Shown: piece by piece, positions 25,764 through 35,170 of the stretch
Layout of the letters: each line of letters starts with the position of its first letter
Position numbering within the stretch: the stretch's first letter is position 1
Origin: Candidatus Zhuqueibacterota bacterium
GTDB lineage: Bacteria > Zhuqueibacterota > Zhuqueibacteria > Oceanimicrobiales > Oceanimicrobiaceae
NCBI GenBank assembly: GCA_029262005.1
Contig: JAJDAG010000137.1
Location: 1 to 57,671, forward strand
DNA: 57,671 bases
Reading direction: 5' to 3'
The notes under the pieces: model-generated
What the model was told of the DNA's origin: nothing
What the model saw: the letters and a program-made list of their open reading frames with translations, nothing else
Databases searched by the model: none
Translations under genes and position numbers: made by a program

Positions 25764-26722
25764 GTAACGATATTTTTGTGGTTGCTGAGCATATTAAAGG
25801 CGCGCTCGAAGAAGTCACGTTTGAGATGTTAGGTAAGGGAAAAGACCTGGCAGGGAATTTTGATGGCAATTTGGTAGCTGTTCTTTTGGGCAGCGGCGCC
25901 AGGGAGCTGGCCGGTGAGTTGGGCGCCGCTGATAAAGTGATTTGTGTGGAACACGCTGAGGTGGCCGATTTTAACCCGGAAACCCACGGGCAGGCTTTGG
26001 CTGAAGTTGTAAAAAGCAATTCTCCAAAGGTCGTGCTGGTGGCCAACACATCGATGGGCATGGATTTGGCTGCCGGCGTTTCTATAGAAGCCGGTTTGCC
26101 CCTTGTTGCTTATGTGACGGAAATGAGCGCCGACAATGGCAGGCTTACAGTTACCAGTCAGCTCTATGGCGGAAAAATGAATGTCGAATCTCAGTTTGAA
26201 GGCGAGCAGTGTGTGGTCTCGGTAATGACGGGCTCGTTTTCAGCGGATGCCGGCAGGGCAGAGGGCACGCCGGCAATTGAAGATGTGACTCCGTCTCTTG
26301 GAGATCCGCGTGTGCGTTTCAAACGGCTTATCGAGCCGGAGGCCGGCGATGTGGATATTACTCAGCAGGAGATTCTTGTCAGTGTTGGGCGCGGCATTCA
26401 GAATGAGGACAATATACCAATGGTGCAGGAATTGGCCGAAGCCCTTGGTGGCGCTCTGTCATCATCGCGCCCCATCGTCGATAATAAGTGGTTGCCCAAG
26501 ACCCGACAAGTTGGTAAGTCCGGTGTGAAAGTCAAGCCTAAACTCTATTTGATGGTGGGCATCAGTGGCGCACCTGAGCACATAGAAGGCATGAAAGACG
26601 CAGAATGTATTATTGCCATAAACACAGATGAGAATGCCCCCATTTTTGATCACGCGCATTACGGTTCAACAGCGGACTTATTTGATGTTGTGCCGGCCTT
26701 GGTTGAAAAGTTGAAGGGGTAG
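25760..26722 (+). CDS. etfA: Electron transfer flavoprotein alpha subunit
   Basis: A 320-residue EtfA. The N-terminal domain pairs with EtfB, and the C-terminal FAD domain (~200-320) shows the family signature SSRPIVDNKWLP, GKSGVKVKPKLY, GISGAPEHIEGM and AINTDENAPIFDHAHYG. The gene overlaps etfB by four bases and is followed after 51 bases by the membrane oxidoreductase. Length and motifs are normal, so a standard FAD-binding, electron-carrying heterodimer is expected. There is no fused ferredoxin domain, hence no sign of the bifurcating FixAB type by that criterion. Confidence 0.95.
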   Translation: MSNDIFVVAEHIKGALEEVTFEMLGKGKDLAGNFDGNLVAVLLGSGARELAGELGAADKVICVEHAEVADFNPETHGQALAEVVKSNSPKVVLVANTSMGMDLAAGVSIEAGLPLVAYVTEMSADNGRLTVTSQLYGGKMNVESQFEGEQCVVSVMTGSFSADAGRAEGTPAIEDVTPSLGDPRVRFKRLIEPEAGDVDITQQEILVSVGRGIQNEDNIPMVQELAEALGGALSSSRPIVDNKWLPKTRQVGKSGVKVKPKLYLMVGISGAPEHIEGMKDAECIIAINTDENAPIFDHAHYGSTADLFDVVPALVEKLKG

Positions 26723-26773
26723 AAAGTCAAGCGAGAGCCAAAAGCCAATAGCTATTTTTGAGGAGGGAGAAAC

Positions 26774-28873
26774 ATGCCGGAAGCAGTACCTACCAGAGAG
26801 ATTTTTCGAAATTTTTCATTTGTAATGCAGATGCTGTTCTATGTCGTCAGCTTCAGTGCGATTGCTGTCTTCCTTTACGGTTCTTACCTGCGTGTTAAAA
26901 AATACCGCAGGGGACATTCTGCCTATCGTTTTGACAACCTTGGCAAGCGAATTATCAAGGCCAAAATCATTGTGCTAAAGAACGCTTCTGTCTGGAAAAG
27001 AGATGCGTTGGCCGGCTTTGCGCACACCCTGGTTTTTTGGGGCTTTGCCGTGCTCTTTGTCGGCACCGTAATTGTTGCACTCGACCACGACCTTTTGCGA
27101 TTTTTTGATGTTCATCTTTTGCAAGGCGAGTTCTACCTGTGGTTTTCGCTTGTTCTCGATGTCTTTGGCGTTTTATTTTTAATTGGTCTTGTGTTGATGA
27201 TGCTGCGTCGCAGCGGCACGGGACAGCCACAATTAGATTATACCAGAGTTGACTTAAAAGAAGACCAGTACGATCGTTCCGGTTACAAACGTGACGATCG
27301 GATCTTTCTCTGGCTACTGCTGCTAATTGGGCTATCCGGGTTCTTTATCGAGGGATTTCGCATTGCTGTGGATCGCCCTGAGTTTGAGGCTTGGGCTTCG
27401 CCTGTTGGCTGGTTTCTGGCTAACCTGTTCGATTCCCTTGGAATGTCTGACTCTGGAAATACTTTTCACGCAGGGACCTGGTGGCTTCATGGCATTTTTG
27501 TTTTGATTTTTGTAGCCTATATTCCGTTTTCAAAAGCCATGCATATGTTACTCGACTTTGCTAATCTTGTTTTTACCGATGAATTGGCGGCGCAGAGGTT
27601 GCCCAAAATCTCTGAAGAAGATATGAAAAAAGGTATGGGGTACGGCTCGATTGAGGACTTCACCTGGAAGGAGCTTCTGGATTTTGATTCCTGCACAAAA
27701 TGCGGACGCTGTCACATTGCTTGTCCGGCACGTGCCGCCGGCACAGTGCTTTCACCTCGGGATCTGATCCTTGATTTGCGAACTTATGCTGACTCAACCA
27801 TTGGTGTTTCCGAGTGGTTCAGGCAAAAGTTTGATGGTGGTTCGAGATGGCCGGACCCCGGTAAAAATGGGGTGAAAGTTGCAGGTCAGGTGATAAAAAA
27901 AGAAACGCTCTGGGCTTGCACAACCTGTATGTCCTGTGTTGAGTCCTGTCCGGTTGGCATTGAACATTTGACAAGTATTGTACAATTACGCCGCCGTCTT
28001 GTAGACGAAGGCAGTTTGGATGACAATCTGCAGGACGCCCTGATGAATATTGGTGATTACGGCAACTCATTTGGTCAGCCTGAACGCGCACGCGGGAAAT
28101 GGATTCAGGGCCTCGATTTCAAACCAAAGGATGTTCGGAAAGAGGCTGCTGATTATCTGTGGTTCATGGGCGATTACGCTGCTTATGACCCGCGCGTGCA
28201 AGCGCTGTCGCGAAGCGTTGCCCGGGTTCTGAATAAAATTGGTATCGATTTTGGTGTTTTATATGAGGGTGAGAAAAATGCCGGCAACGATGTGCGCCGC
28301 GTCGGTGAAGAGGGACTGTTTGAGATGTTGGTTGAGGACAATCTCGCGGTTCTGCACAAGGCAAAATTCAAGGAGATATTTACCACGGATCCGCACACAT
28401 TCAATACCATCAAGAATGAGTACCCTGAATTTGGCGGCAACTTTACTATCTATCATTACACACAACTTCTGGCCAATCTCATTGACGACGGCAAGTTAAC
28501 GTTTTCCAAAAAGCTGGACTATAAAGTCACTTATCATGACCCGTGCTATCTGGGCCGTTACAACAAAGAGACTAGCGCGCCGCGCAAGATACTTAAGGCA
28601 CTCGGTGTAACACTGCTCGAAATGCCGCGCTGCGGGGAAAATACTTTTTGCTGTGGCGCCGGCGGTGGCCGCATCTGGATGGATGACTCTGGCATGGAGG
28701 AACGGCCCAGTGAAATGCGCATTAAAGAAGCGCTGGGCCTTGGAACCTTCGACTATTTTGTCGTCGCCTGCCCGAAGGACAATGCCATGTACACAGATGC
28801 CATCAAGACTGCCGGGCAGGAAGGTAAGTTTGAAATACGCGATATGATTCAGTTGGTAGAAGAGGCGCTTTAA
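26774..28873 (+). CDS. Membrane Etf:(mena)quinone oxidoreductase, HdrCB-like (EMO/EtfD type)
   Basis: A 699-residue membrane protein. Five to six helices (about residues 18-38, 80-105, 118-145, 176-195, 236-265) form a NarI-like cytochrome b domain. The soluble part has [4Fe-4S] motifs at Cys307-317 (CTKCGRCHIACP) and Cys382-392 (CTTCMSCVESCP) and one CCG motif (HDPCYLGRYN ... CCGAGGG). The family's CPHC is changed to DPHT. Proteins of this build, encoded beside etfBA, pass electrons from Etf to menaquinone. GAGGAGGGAG precedes the ATG. It ends the locus and so provides the electron exit of the sHdr pathway. Confidence 0.93.
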   Translation: MPEAVPTREIFRNFSFVMQMLFYVVSFSAIAVFLYGSYLRVKKYRRGHSAYRFDNLGKRIIKAKIIVLKNASVWKRDALAGFAHTLVFWGFAVLFVGTVIVALDHDLLRFFDVHLLQGEFYLWFSLVLDVFGVLFLIGLVLMMLRRSGTGQPQLDYTRVDLKEDQYDRSGYKRDDRIFLWLLLLIGLSGFFIEGFRIAVDRPEFEAWASPVGWFLANLFDSLGMSDSGNTFHAGTWWLHGIFVLIFVAYIPFSKAMHMLLDFANLVFTDELAAQRLPKISEEDMKKGMGYGSIEDFTWKELLDFDSCTKCGRCHIACPARAAGTVLSPRDLILDLRTYADSTIGVSEWFRQKFDGGSRWPDPGKNGVKVAGQVIKKETLWACTTCMSCVESCPVGIEHLTSIVQLRRRLVDEGSLDDNLQDALMNIGDYGNSFGQPERARGKWIQGLDFKPKDVRKEAADYLWFMGDYAAYDPRVQALSRSVARVLNKIGIDFGVLYEGEKNAGNDVRRVGEEGLFEMLVEDNLAVLHKAKFKEIFTTDPHTFNTIKNEYPEFGGNFTIYHYTQLLANLIDDGKLTFSKKLDYKVTYHDPCYLGRYNKETSAPRKILKALGVTLLEMPRCGENTFCCGAGGGRIWMDDSGMEERPSEMRIKEALGLGTFDYFVVACPKDNAMYTDAIKTAGQEGKFEIRDMIQLVEEAL

Positions 28874-29269
28874 GAGCAACTTATTTTTTTGGGGATAGCT
28901 GGGCACTGTGATCTCAATACTTCAGAGTTTTTGTTTCAATCGAGCCCGTGTGGGCAGCATCTAAAATACTTTGGCCATAAATATCTAAATCGTTTTCGCT
29001 ACACAGTCAATTCAATAGAAATTGTATTTCCCTCTGTTTTAAATCCCCAAACTCCGGAATGTTGATTGTTACGGAATAATTGGTTGAATTTGAGTAGTTT
29101 TCTAATTATTATCAGGAAAAAGGTTTTCGTCTGATTCGAATCTATTCCTTCCAGTTGCGCCGGCAATTTCCGATATGAACATTTGGGGTATAAATTTTAG
29201 TCGACTATTTTTCCCCGATTGCTCCAATGGAAGTCACTTTCAGACACAATTTTAGAGAAAAGGAGAATT
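28874..29269. other. AT-rich intergenic stretch
   Basis: About 395 bases between the oxidoreductase and the flavin reductase gene. No gene, RNA or strong hairpin is visible. The high A+T content suggests a promoter for the next two genes, but I cannot place it. Confidence 0.5.
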
Positions 29270-30133
29270 ATGGATCCATCAAGCCAAAAAATTAAAGAAC
29301 TTGAAGTAATGGTGGCAGAAGTGATTGAGGAAACACCTGAGACAACCACATTGGTGCTTTTCACCGGCAATGATACATTGAATTACAAACCGGGTCACTT
29401 TCTGACTATTTCACCGCATCAATTCCCCGGTTTGCAGAGGTGGGTATCATATCTTGAAGATATAAAGGGCAAAAAAGAACCCGGGCGCGCTTATTCTCTG
29501 GCAAGTTCACCCGATGAAAAATACCTGGCGATTACTGTAAAAGAGGAGCGGTATATTTCCAACAACACACCCTATCCGCCGCTCTTATCACCAATTCTAG
29601 CAAAACGAACCCGCGCCGGTTCACGGATGGTGATCACAGGCTTTACCGGACCATACACCATGCCGGATGAGTGGCAGACCAAGTTCGAGGAAATTGTGCA
29701 TGTCTGCGCCGGTAGTGGAATTGTCCCGAGCTTCAGCATTATCAAACATGATTTACGGATGAATGAAAGCCTGAAACACACGTTGGTTTACAGTAGCAAA
29801 GTAGCCGAGGATGTGATATTTTTTAATCAGCTTGCAGAACTTGAAAGGATATTTCCAGACAGATTTCGCGTGATTAACACGCTAACGCGTGAGTCCGGGG
29901 CAGACAAACGCTTCCGGAGCGGTAGAATTACCCGGGAGTTGCTGTCTGAAGTTATAACAAATCCTGAAAATACCGCTGTTTTTGCCTGCGGTCCGGATCA
30001 TAACATTTGGCAAAAGAGAGCTGCCAAAGAAAGTGGTGCGACTTTACCACCTTCATTTCTTGGGAGCGTTCTGACTGGCTTGGATGAAATCGGTGTTGAC
30101 AAAAAAAGAATCAAGAAGGAAAGCTACGGCTAA
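29270..30133 (+). CDS. FNR-type flavin oxidoreductase without iron-sulfur domain
   Basis: A 287-residue ferredoxin-NADP+-reductase-fold protein. FAD-binding RAYSLASSP (73-81) and the nucleotide-binding glycine motif in HVCAGSGIVPSFS are clear, as is the C-terminal FACGPDHNIW segment. It lacks the 2Fe-2S domain that phenol-hydroxylase or phthalate-dioxygenase reductases carry, so it needs a separate electron partner. ATG 29270 with AGGAG at 29261-29265 is chosen over an upstream TTG at 29219. It is followed after 19 bases by the DUF302 gene. The partner and physiological role are unknown; proximity to the sHdr locus hints at electron recycling. Confidence 0.85.
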   Translation: MDPSSQKIKELEVMVAEVIEETPETTTLVLFTGNDTLNYKPGHFLTISPHQFPGLQRWVSYLEDIKGKKEPGRAYSLASSPDEKYLAITVKEERYISNNTPYPPLLSPILAKRTRAGSRMVITGFTGPYTMPDEWQTKFEEIVHVCAGSGIVPSFSIIKHDLRMNESLKHTLVYSSKVAEDVIFFNQLAELERIFPDRFRVINTLTRESGADKRFRSGRITRELLSEVITNPENTAVFACGPDHNIWQKRAAKESGATLPPSFLGSVLTGLDEIGVDKKRIKKESYG

Positions 30134-30152
30134 ACCGCTTAATGGAGAGAAT

Positions 30153-30539
30153 ATGATGAGCTACTGTTTTAGCAAAAAACTAAATCTATCGATGGATGAG
30201 GCAATTGCCAAGGTCACTGAAGAATTAAAGAAAGATGGTTTTGGTGTGCTAACTGAGATCGATGTTCGGGCTACGCTGAAGAAAAAGCTTGATGTGGATT
30301 TTCGACCCTACATGATTCTTGGTGCATGTAACCCAAGCTATGCATACCAAGCGTTGCAGGCCGAAGATAAGATCGGCACCATGCTGCCTTGCAATGTCAT
30401 TGTTCAGGAGGCTGATGAAGGCGTTGAGGTTTCGGCGATTGATCCGATTGCGTCTATGTCAGCAGTCAATAATCCAGAGCTGGGCGGCATTGCCGAACAG
30501 GTTCAAAGTCTCCTAAAGCAGGTAATTGAGAGACTTTGA
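30153..30539 (+). CDS. DUF302 domain protein
   Basis: A 128-residue DUF302 protein (residues ~15-125), recognised from DEAIAKVTEELKKDGFGVLTEIDV, LGACNPSYAYQAL and MLPCNVIVQE. These small alpha/beta proteins are frequent near sulfur-metabolism and redox genes, but their biochemical role is not settled. ATG 30153 (or 30156) follows GGAGAG at 30144-30149; the in-frame upstream start at 30084 would overlap the reductase gene. No signal peptide is seen. Probably co-transcribed with the flavin reductase. Confidence 0.88.
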   Translation: MMSYCFSKKLNLSMDEAIAKVTEELKKDGFGVLTEIDVRATLKKKLDVDFRPYMILGACNPSYAYQALQAEDKIGTMLPCNVIVQEADEGVEVSAIDPIASMSAVNNPELGGIAEQVQSLLKQVIERL

Positions 30540-30553
30540 TATTATGAAAATCA

Positions 30554-30582
30554 GGAGCCGGGTGATTCAAAGGCCTGGCTCC
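30554..30582. terminator. Possible terminator hairpin after DUF302 gene
   Basis: GGAGCC (30554-30559) pairs with GGCTCC (30577-30582) 14 bases past the stop. The downstream run is AAAATA, so a T-run exists only in the minus-strand direction. Confidence 0.35.
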
Positions 30583-30767
30583 AAAATACATTGATACTCG
30601 TTTACTGCAGGGCTTCCGGTTTCTGGAACAAAACTCCTGTTCGGCGGGTTGACTTACTTCTTTTCTATTGGCTGAGTGTTTTGATGTTCGACAGACACTT
30701 CAGCCTTTCATCTTACTCCTACCATGCCTACTGCATTTTCAACAATATTCTCAGGGATTGTAAATTT

Positions 30768-30801
30768 GTCCCCAAAAGCTTGCGAACAAACTTTTGGGGA
30801 C
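30768..30801. terminator. Strong hairpin between convergent genes
   Basis: GTCCCCAAAAG (30768-30778) and CTTTTGGGGAC (30791-30801) are perfect 11-base inverted repeats around a 12-base loop. It lies 20 bases downstream of the zinc-ribbon gene (minus strand). It is well placed to end transcription from either side, although the T-rich part is inside the stem. Confidence 0.55.
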
Positions 30802-30820
30802 TGCTGTTGAACCTTATAGA

Positions 30821-31015
30821 CTAGCCTAAAGAACAGCTCATATCTGCACCACAACACATGGGAGATTTGATCTTGCCATGTCCATTTGGACATTTTGAGA
30901 TTTGAACTTCTGTCCCATTATCTAATTTCAAAATATCATCAACAAGTGGGGCATCACATTTAGCACAGGTCGCATTTACACCCATGCCGCATTTTGCACA
31001 TTCATATGTAGCCAT
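30821..31015 (-). CDS. Small zinc-ribbon protein
   Basis: A 64-residue cysteine-rich protein with Cys6, Cys9, Cys17 and Cys20 (YECAKCG, ATCAKCD) and a second group, Cys42, Cys54, Cys55 and Cys61 (SKCPNGHGKIK, MCCGADMSC). The first set should form a zinc ribbon or rubredoxin-like metal site. Similar tiny proteins are widespread in sulfur and anaerobic bacteria without an assigned function. AAGGAG precedes the ATG on the minus strand. A strong hairpin follows the stop. Confidence 0.85.
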   Translation of the reverse strand: MATYECAKCGMGVNATCAKCDAPLVDDILKLDNGTEVQISKCPNGHGKIKSPMCCGADMSCSLG

Positions 31016-31599
31016 TTGAGCTCCTTTATAAATTAAAAGTGGTTACGATTAATTACATGGAGAATAATAGTATATTGATATACAAATTTCAACGTATTAT
31101 TTGTAGTGCTGCTTTATTTATTGATGTTCATTGTTGAGCAGTGTGCTGACATACGGCACAAGTCGCTGCTGACGGTAGTCGATTACGTCGAGGGATGTCA
31201 AATTACAGCGTTGTTAACCACTGTTAACCCCTTCTAAAACCTCAGGTCAACCACACACGGTCATTCCGAATCCGACGCTGCTTTCCGCTGCGAGAATTCT
31301 GAAAAAACGCAGTTGCTTCTATCCTGTTCCGGAGGTAGTTGCTGTACTTGCAGCATCCGCCAGGCAACAGCAAGCCACGTTTTGTGCTTCTATTTTTGGG
31401 GGCACAGCGGTAAGAAATTTCCGCAGAGCATTGCGGACTTAGTTCCGTGTGAGAGAAGGCCCTAAGATAGCGTTTAAAACAACAGTAAAGAACTCACTCA
31501 ATTATACCGAATAATTACTGACAAGCCGGCTTAACGCCAATAAACAATCTTCAAACAGGATCAAACTCAGATGATGAGATTACTATTCCGGAGCATAAT
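31016..31599. other. Intergenic region between divergent genes with a repeat relic
   Basis: About 580 bases without a supported gene. The promoter of the zinc-ribbon gene must lie in the AT-rich part near 31040-31090. Bases 31262-31302 (CATTCCGAATCCGACG... then GCGAGAA) resemble the left part of the palindromic element at 56026, suggesting a decayed copy. A GC-rich segment at 31300-31400 shows no reading frame of note. Confidence 0.45.
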
Positions 31600-32739
31600 A
31601 TGGTAAACTGTAGAAAGCTAATATTGCTATGCTTATTTGTCACAGCAGTTTCTGCTCAGGCACAAGAGCGCCTGGATATCTTCGGATTTTTTCAAGCAAA
31701 TTTTTCCAGATATGACTCAAAGGAAAACTATAGCAATCCTCAGATTAACTACATTAGCAAAATCGAGAACGAGCGCAACAACTTTTTGCTACAACAGCTT
31801 AATTTGTTTTTCAGGAAAGAAATCAGCGCTGATTTTACAGCCTGGGTTAATTTTGAGCTGACTAACTCCTTTTCCAGCGATAAAAGGTGGGGCTCATTCA
31901 ACCTGGAAGAAGCATGGCTAAGATACACGCACAAAAATTGGTTGAAAATGAAGGCGGGGTTGCTCATACCAAAGTTCAACAACCTGAATGAGGTTAAAAA
32001 CCGGATGCCTTACCTTCCTTATATTGTGCGCCCGCTGGTTTATGAATCCTCTCTTTCAGAATTGCTGCCATTAGGCGACTTTGTTCCTGAGCAAGCCTAT
32101 TTTCAATTTTATGGAGAGTCACCTTTGGCGCGCGGCATTTTTAATTATGTAGTTTATGTTGGAAATAGTGAAGCTGAATTTATCAATGGTGAGCCACTCG
32201 ATGTTGTTCAGACCGGTATCGATACTACTGAAATTCTGTTGTTTGGCGGCAGGCTCGGTGTCGAGTTCGATCACCTCAAGTTAGGTATTTCTGCGACGCT
32301 TGATAAAGACAACCAGAATCCAATTGGCCTGGGAGCAGTTCAACGAACTCGAATTGGCGGGGATATTGCGGTAAGAGTCAATAAATTGGCGTTTGAAGGC
32401 GAAGTCATTACAGTCCGTCATGATTTAAATGTTCCGGGAGTTAATTTGAACAAGCTCTTTTACTACGGAACGCTGAGTTATGATTTTACAGAACAACTGT
32501 ACGCATATTTGACTTACAACCATATTGAAGACAACTTCAATACAGCGTTTCGGGACGGCCTCAAGGGCTATTTTGTTGGCGGGGGATACCGGCCAAACGA
32601 TGCCATCGTTTTGAAATTTCAGTATATCAAACTTCATCTCGATAATGGCGTTATACCACCGACTCAAATTTTACCAGTGCCGCTTGATATAAATTTCGAT
32701 ATCCAAAATATCAGCGTAGCGGTGAGTGTCTTTTTTTAA
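31600..32739 (+). CDS. Outer-membrane beta-barrel porin, first triad
   Basis: A 379-residue porin-like protein with a signal peptide (cleavage after VSAQA, ~residue 22), alternating beta-strand pattern and a terminal Phe (VAVSVFF) typical of BAM substrates. GGAG at 31589-31592 precedes ATG 31600. It is homologous along its length to the porin at 50445-51650: both share LLQQLN/SLQQLN, NFSS.RQWGS..LEEAW and FNNL.E.KNR.P.LPYI.RPL.YE segments. It begins a three-gene unit with a PstS-like periplasmic protein and a sensor kinase. The permeant is unknown; an oxyanion is plausible from the partner. Confidence 0.88.
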   Translation: MVNCRKLILLCLFVTAVSAQAQERLDIFGFFQANFSRYDSKENYSNPQINYISKIENERNNFLLQQLNLFFRKEISADFTAWVNFELTNSFSSDKRWGSFNLEEAWLRYTHKNWLKMKAGLLIPKFNNLNEVKNRMPYLPYIVRPLVYESSLSELLPLGDFVPEQAYFQFYGESPLARGIFNYVVYVGNSEAEFINGEPLDVVQTGIDTTEILLFGGRLGVEFDHLKLGISATLDKDNQNPIGLGAVQRTRIGGDIAVRVNKLAFEGEVITVRHDLNVPGVNLNKLFYYGTLSYDFTEQLYAYLTYNHIEDNFNTAFRDGLKGYFVGGGYRPNDAIVLKFQYIKLHLDNGVIPPTQILPVPLDINFDIQNISVAVSVFF

Positions 32740-32767
32740 CTCCATTATGTACATAAGGAACTATGCA

Positions 32768-33184
32768 ATGAAAAGTTTGATATCCGTAATTCTCCTTGTG
32801 CTTTTAGGATGGAGTGATGGTACTGCCAAAGTGGCTATAATCGTCAATAAATCGGTCAAGCTAACAACAGCCGATCAAAAAACGATTGTGGCTATTTATA
32901 TGCTGAGGACTTCCAGGTGGCCAAATGGTTCAAGGATTACATTATTCAACCTCAAATCCAAATCAGATGGAAAAAATAAATTTTACAGCTTCCTTGAGAA
33001 AACTTCTTTTGAGCTGCGAAAAAACTGGATGCGTTTGCACTTAACCGGTGAAGCGAAACCACCCGTCGCGCTCAAAAGTGAAGAAGAAATGCTGGATAAA
33101 GTTGCAAAAACACCAGGAGCGATTGGATTCATTTCTTCAGAAAAAGTCGATGACTCGGTACGCATCTTACTCACTATTAACTGA
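32768..33184 (+). CDS. Small periplasmic PstS-like binding protein, first triad
   Basis: A 138-residue protein with signal peptide (MKSLISVILLVLLGWSDGTAK) and a truncated type-II periplasmic-binding-protein fold. Typical are VNKSVKLTTADQKTIVAIY, the KFYSFL segment and a PGAIGFISSE motif found in phosphate-binding PstS-like proteins. At 138 residues it is only about half the size of a transport binding protein, and no ABC permease or ATPase is nearby, so sensing is more likely than uptake. ATG 32768 with AAGGA upstream is preferred over the in-frame start at 32726. It is homologous to the protein at 49980-50405. Confidence 0.88.
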   Translation: MKSLISVILLVLLGWSDGTAKVAIIVNKSVKLTTADQKTIVAIYMLRTSRWPNGSRITLFNLKSKSDGKNKFYSFLEKTSFELRKNWMRLHLTGEAKPPVALKSEEEMLDKVAKTPGAIGFISSEKVDDSVRILLTIN

Positions 33185-33226
33185 GAGTATCGCCAACTTG
33201 TCTTTTAGTGAGCGAAATCAGCAAGA

Positions 33227-35170
33227 ATGACCAAACTGATTTTACACCTGCCAATACGATTTAAGCTACTGGCCAGCTTTGTTGTCGTCCTGGTGTTGAT
33301 AACGACCTTCATTTTTACATACTATCCCGCGCGTGAAAAGAAGCAGGCGCTGAAAACTCTCAAAAATAAAGTACAAAGCATGGCGGAAATGGTTGCCATC
33401 GGCGTTGGAATTGGCATGGAATCCGATGATTTTGCCGCTATTACTGAAGCGCTTGATTGGGCAAAAAGAGATAGCAGCCTAAGTTACATTGTTTTACTCG
33501 ATAAGAAAAATGAGGAGTTTGCCAAGTACAATGCATTGGGTTTGGCTCTGGATGTGGATGCCCACCTGGTTCGTGGGCAATTGTTTGAAGATGCAAATAA
33601 TCTACATGCCGCCGTACCGATTCAATTTCAGGAGAAAGTTTACGGTACGTTATTGCTGGGATATTCACTTGAGGAGGTGAATAATGACATTAAACAAAAC
33701 AAATTTACTACGCTCTATATCGGTCTGGCGCTCCTGGCATTTGGGGTGATTTTTATGCTGTTCTTTAGCAATATGATCACCAGACCCCTGCTGCAATTAA
33801 CCGAAGCTGCCCATGAGGTGGCCAAAGGGAATAACGACGTTCAAATCAAAGTTCAAACCACGGATGAACTCGGAGTTCTAGGCAAGGCCTTCAACCAGAT
33901 GACAAAAAACATCAAGCAATCAATAGCCGATCTTCAGAAAAAATCAACAGAACTCATAAAATCGAAGCGCAAAGCCGAAGATGCAAATCGCTCCAAAAGC
34001 GAGTTTCTGGCAAATATGAGTCATGAAATTCGAACACCGATGAATGGCATTATCGGAATGACAGACCTGTTGCTCGACACTGAGCTCGATGAAGAACAGA
34101 GTGATTATGTTGATACCATTTTCAGATCCTCTGAATCTCTGCTGCAAATCATCAATGATATCCTGGATTTTTCGAAAGTTGCGTCCGGGAAACTTACATT
34201 GGACCCAATACCCTTTGATTTGTCGGAAACTTGCAGAGATGTAAGTGCTCTTTTTTTAGAACATACTCGAGAAAAACAGATAGAACTCATTGTACAGTTG
34301 CCTGAGGATTTCCCGGAAACCGTGACCGGAGATCCGACTCGAATTCGGCAGATATTGGTGAACTTGATTGGTAACGCAATAAAATTCACATCTGAAGGGC
34401 ATGTGACACTCCAGGTTCAATGTCCTGAGAAAACGTTGACTCATGCCTCATTGCGAATATCAATAAGTGACACCGGTATAGGAATACCACAAAACAAGCT
34501 CAATGCAATTTTTGATAAGTTTACTCAGGCAGATGCATCGACAACGCGCAAGTTTGGCGGTACAGGTCTTGGACTGGCAATATCTAAACACCTCGTTGAA
34601 CTGATGGGAGGTGAACTCACAGTGACCAGTGAGCTGAATAAAGGTTCCACATTTAGTTTTACTATCACATTACCATGCAGTCATGAAAAAATTCATAGGC
34701 AAGTACGCAAGTCCAGCATGTTGCGCCATTCAACCGACTTGTCGTCTGCCCGCGTCCTGCTAGTAGATGACAATCTGACCAACCAAAAAGTAACCGCTAA
34801 AATGTTAAAGAACCTTGGTTGCAAGGTTACTATCGCATCGCACGGTCTCGAAGCTGTGACACTTGCATCGAATATTAAATTTGATATCGTTTTAATGGAT
34901 TGCCAGATGCCGATTATGGACGGATTTGAGGCAACAACAAATATCCGAATGGCGGAAAAAACAAACCAAATGAAGAGCGACGAAAATTTATCGGGACAAC
35001 TGCCACGGACACCGATTATTGCTTTAACTGCGAATGCGATGAAAGGAGATAAAGAAAAATGCCTCGCAGTCGGCATGGATGATTATCTTTCAAAACCGGT
35101 TAAAATGGATGCACTGCAGATTGCCGTGAGCAAATGGGTGAATCTCACCCCTCAGCATTCCCCGTCTTAA
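33227..35170 (+). CDS. Hybrid sensor histidine kinase, first triad
   Basis: A 647-residue hybrid kinase. Helix 1 (14-32), a Cache-like periplasmic domain (~35-160) and helix 2 (163-183) are followed by HAMP (~184-240), HisKA with His266 ([12 protein letters not shown]), HATPase (to ~485; GTGLGLAI) and a receiver domain with Asp558 ([12 protein letters not shown]). There is no output domain, so a phosphotransfer protein elsewhere is needed. It lies 42 bases after the PstS-like gene and completes the porin / binding protein / kinase unit. The likely stimulus is the ligand-loaded binding protein, an inference from linkage. Confidence 0.93.
   Translation: MTKLILHLPIRFKLLASFVVVLVLITTFIFTYYPAREKKQALKTLKNKVQSMAEMVAIGVGIGMESDDFAAITEALDWAKRDSSLSYIVLLDKKNEEFAKYNALGLALDVDAHLVRGQLFEDANNLHAAVPIQFQEKVYGTLLLGYSLEEVNNDIKQNKFTTLYIGLALLAFGVIFMLFFSNMITRPLLQLTEAAHEVAKGNNDVQIKVQTTDELGVLGKAFNQMTKNIKQSIADLQKKSTELIKSKRKAEDANRSKSEFLANMSHEIRTPMNGIIGMTDLLLDTELDEEQSDYVDTIFRSSESLLQIINDILDFSKVASGKLTLDPIPFDLSETCRDVSALFLEHTREKQIELIVQLPEDFPETVTGDPTRIRQILVNLIGNAIKFTSEGHVTLQVQCPEKTLTHASLRISISDTGIGIPQNKLNAIFDKFTQADASTTRKFGGTGLGLAISKHLVELMGGELTVTSELNKGSTFSFTITLPCSHEKIHRQVRKSSMLRHSTDLSSARVLLVDDNLTNQKVTAKMLKNLGCKVTIASHGLEAVTLASNIKFDIVLMDCQMPIMDGFEATTNIRMAEKTNQMKSDENLSGQLPRTPIIALTANAMKGDKEKCLAVGMDDYLSKPVKMDALQIAVSKWVNLTPQHSPS

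Noticed and set aside
24996-26722. Etf pair as part of fatty-acid oxidation or nitrogen fixation (FixAB)
   Set aside because: No acyl-CoA dehydrogenase, fixC or fixX is nearby and the genes are joined to the sHdr locus and a quinone oxidoreductase.
31151-31170. CGGCACAAGTCGCTGC as a sigma-54 promoter
   Set aside because: The GG and GC dinucleotides are 8 or 11 bases apart instead of 10.
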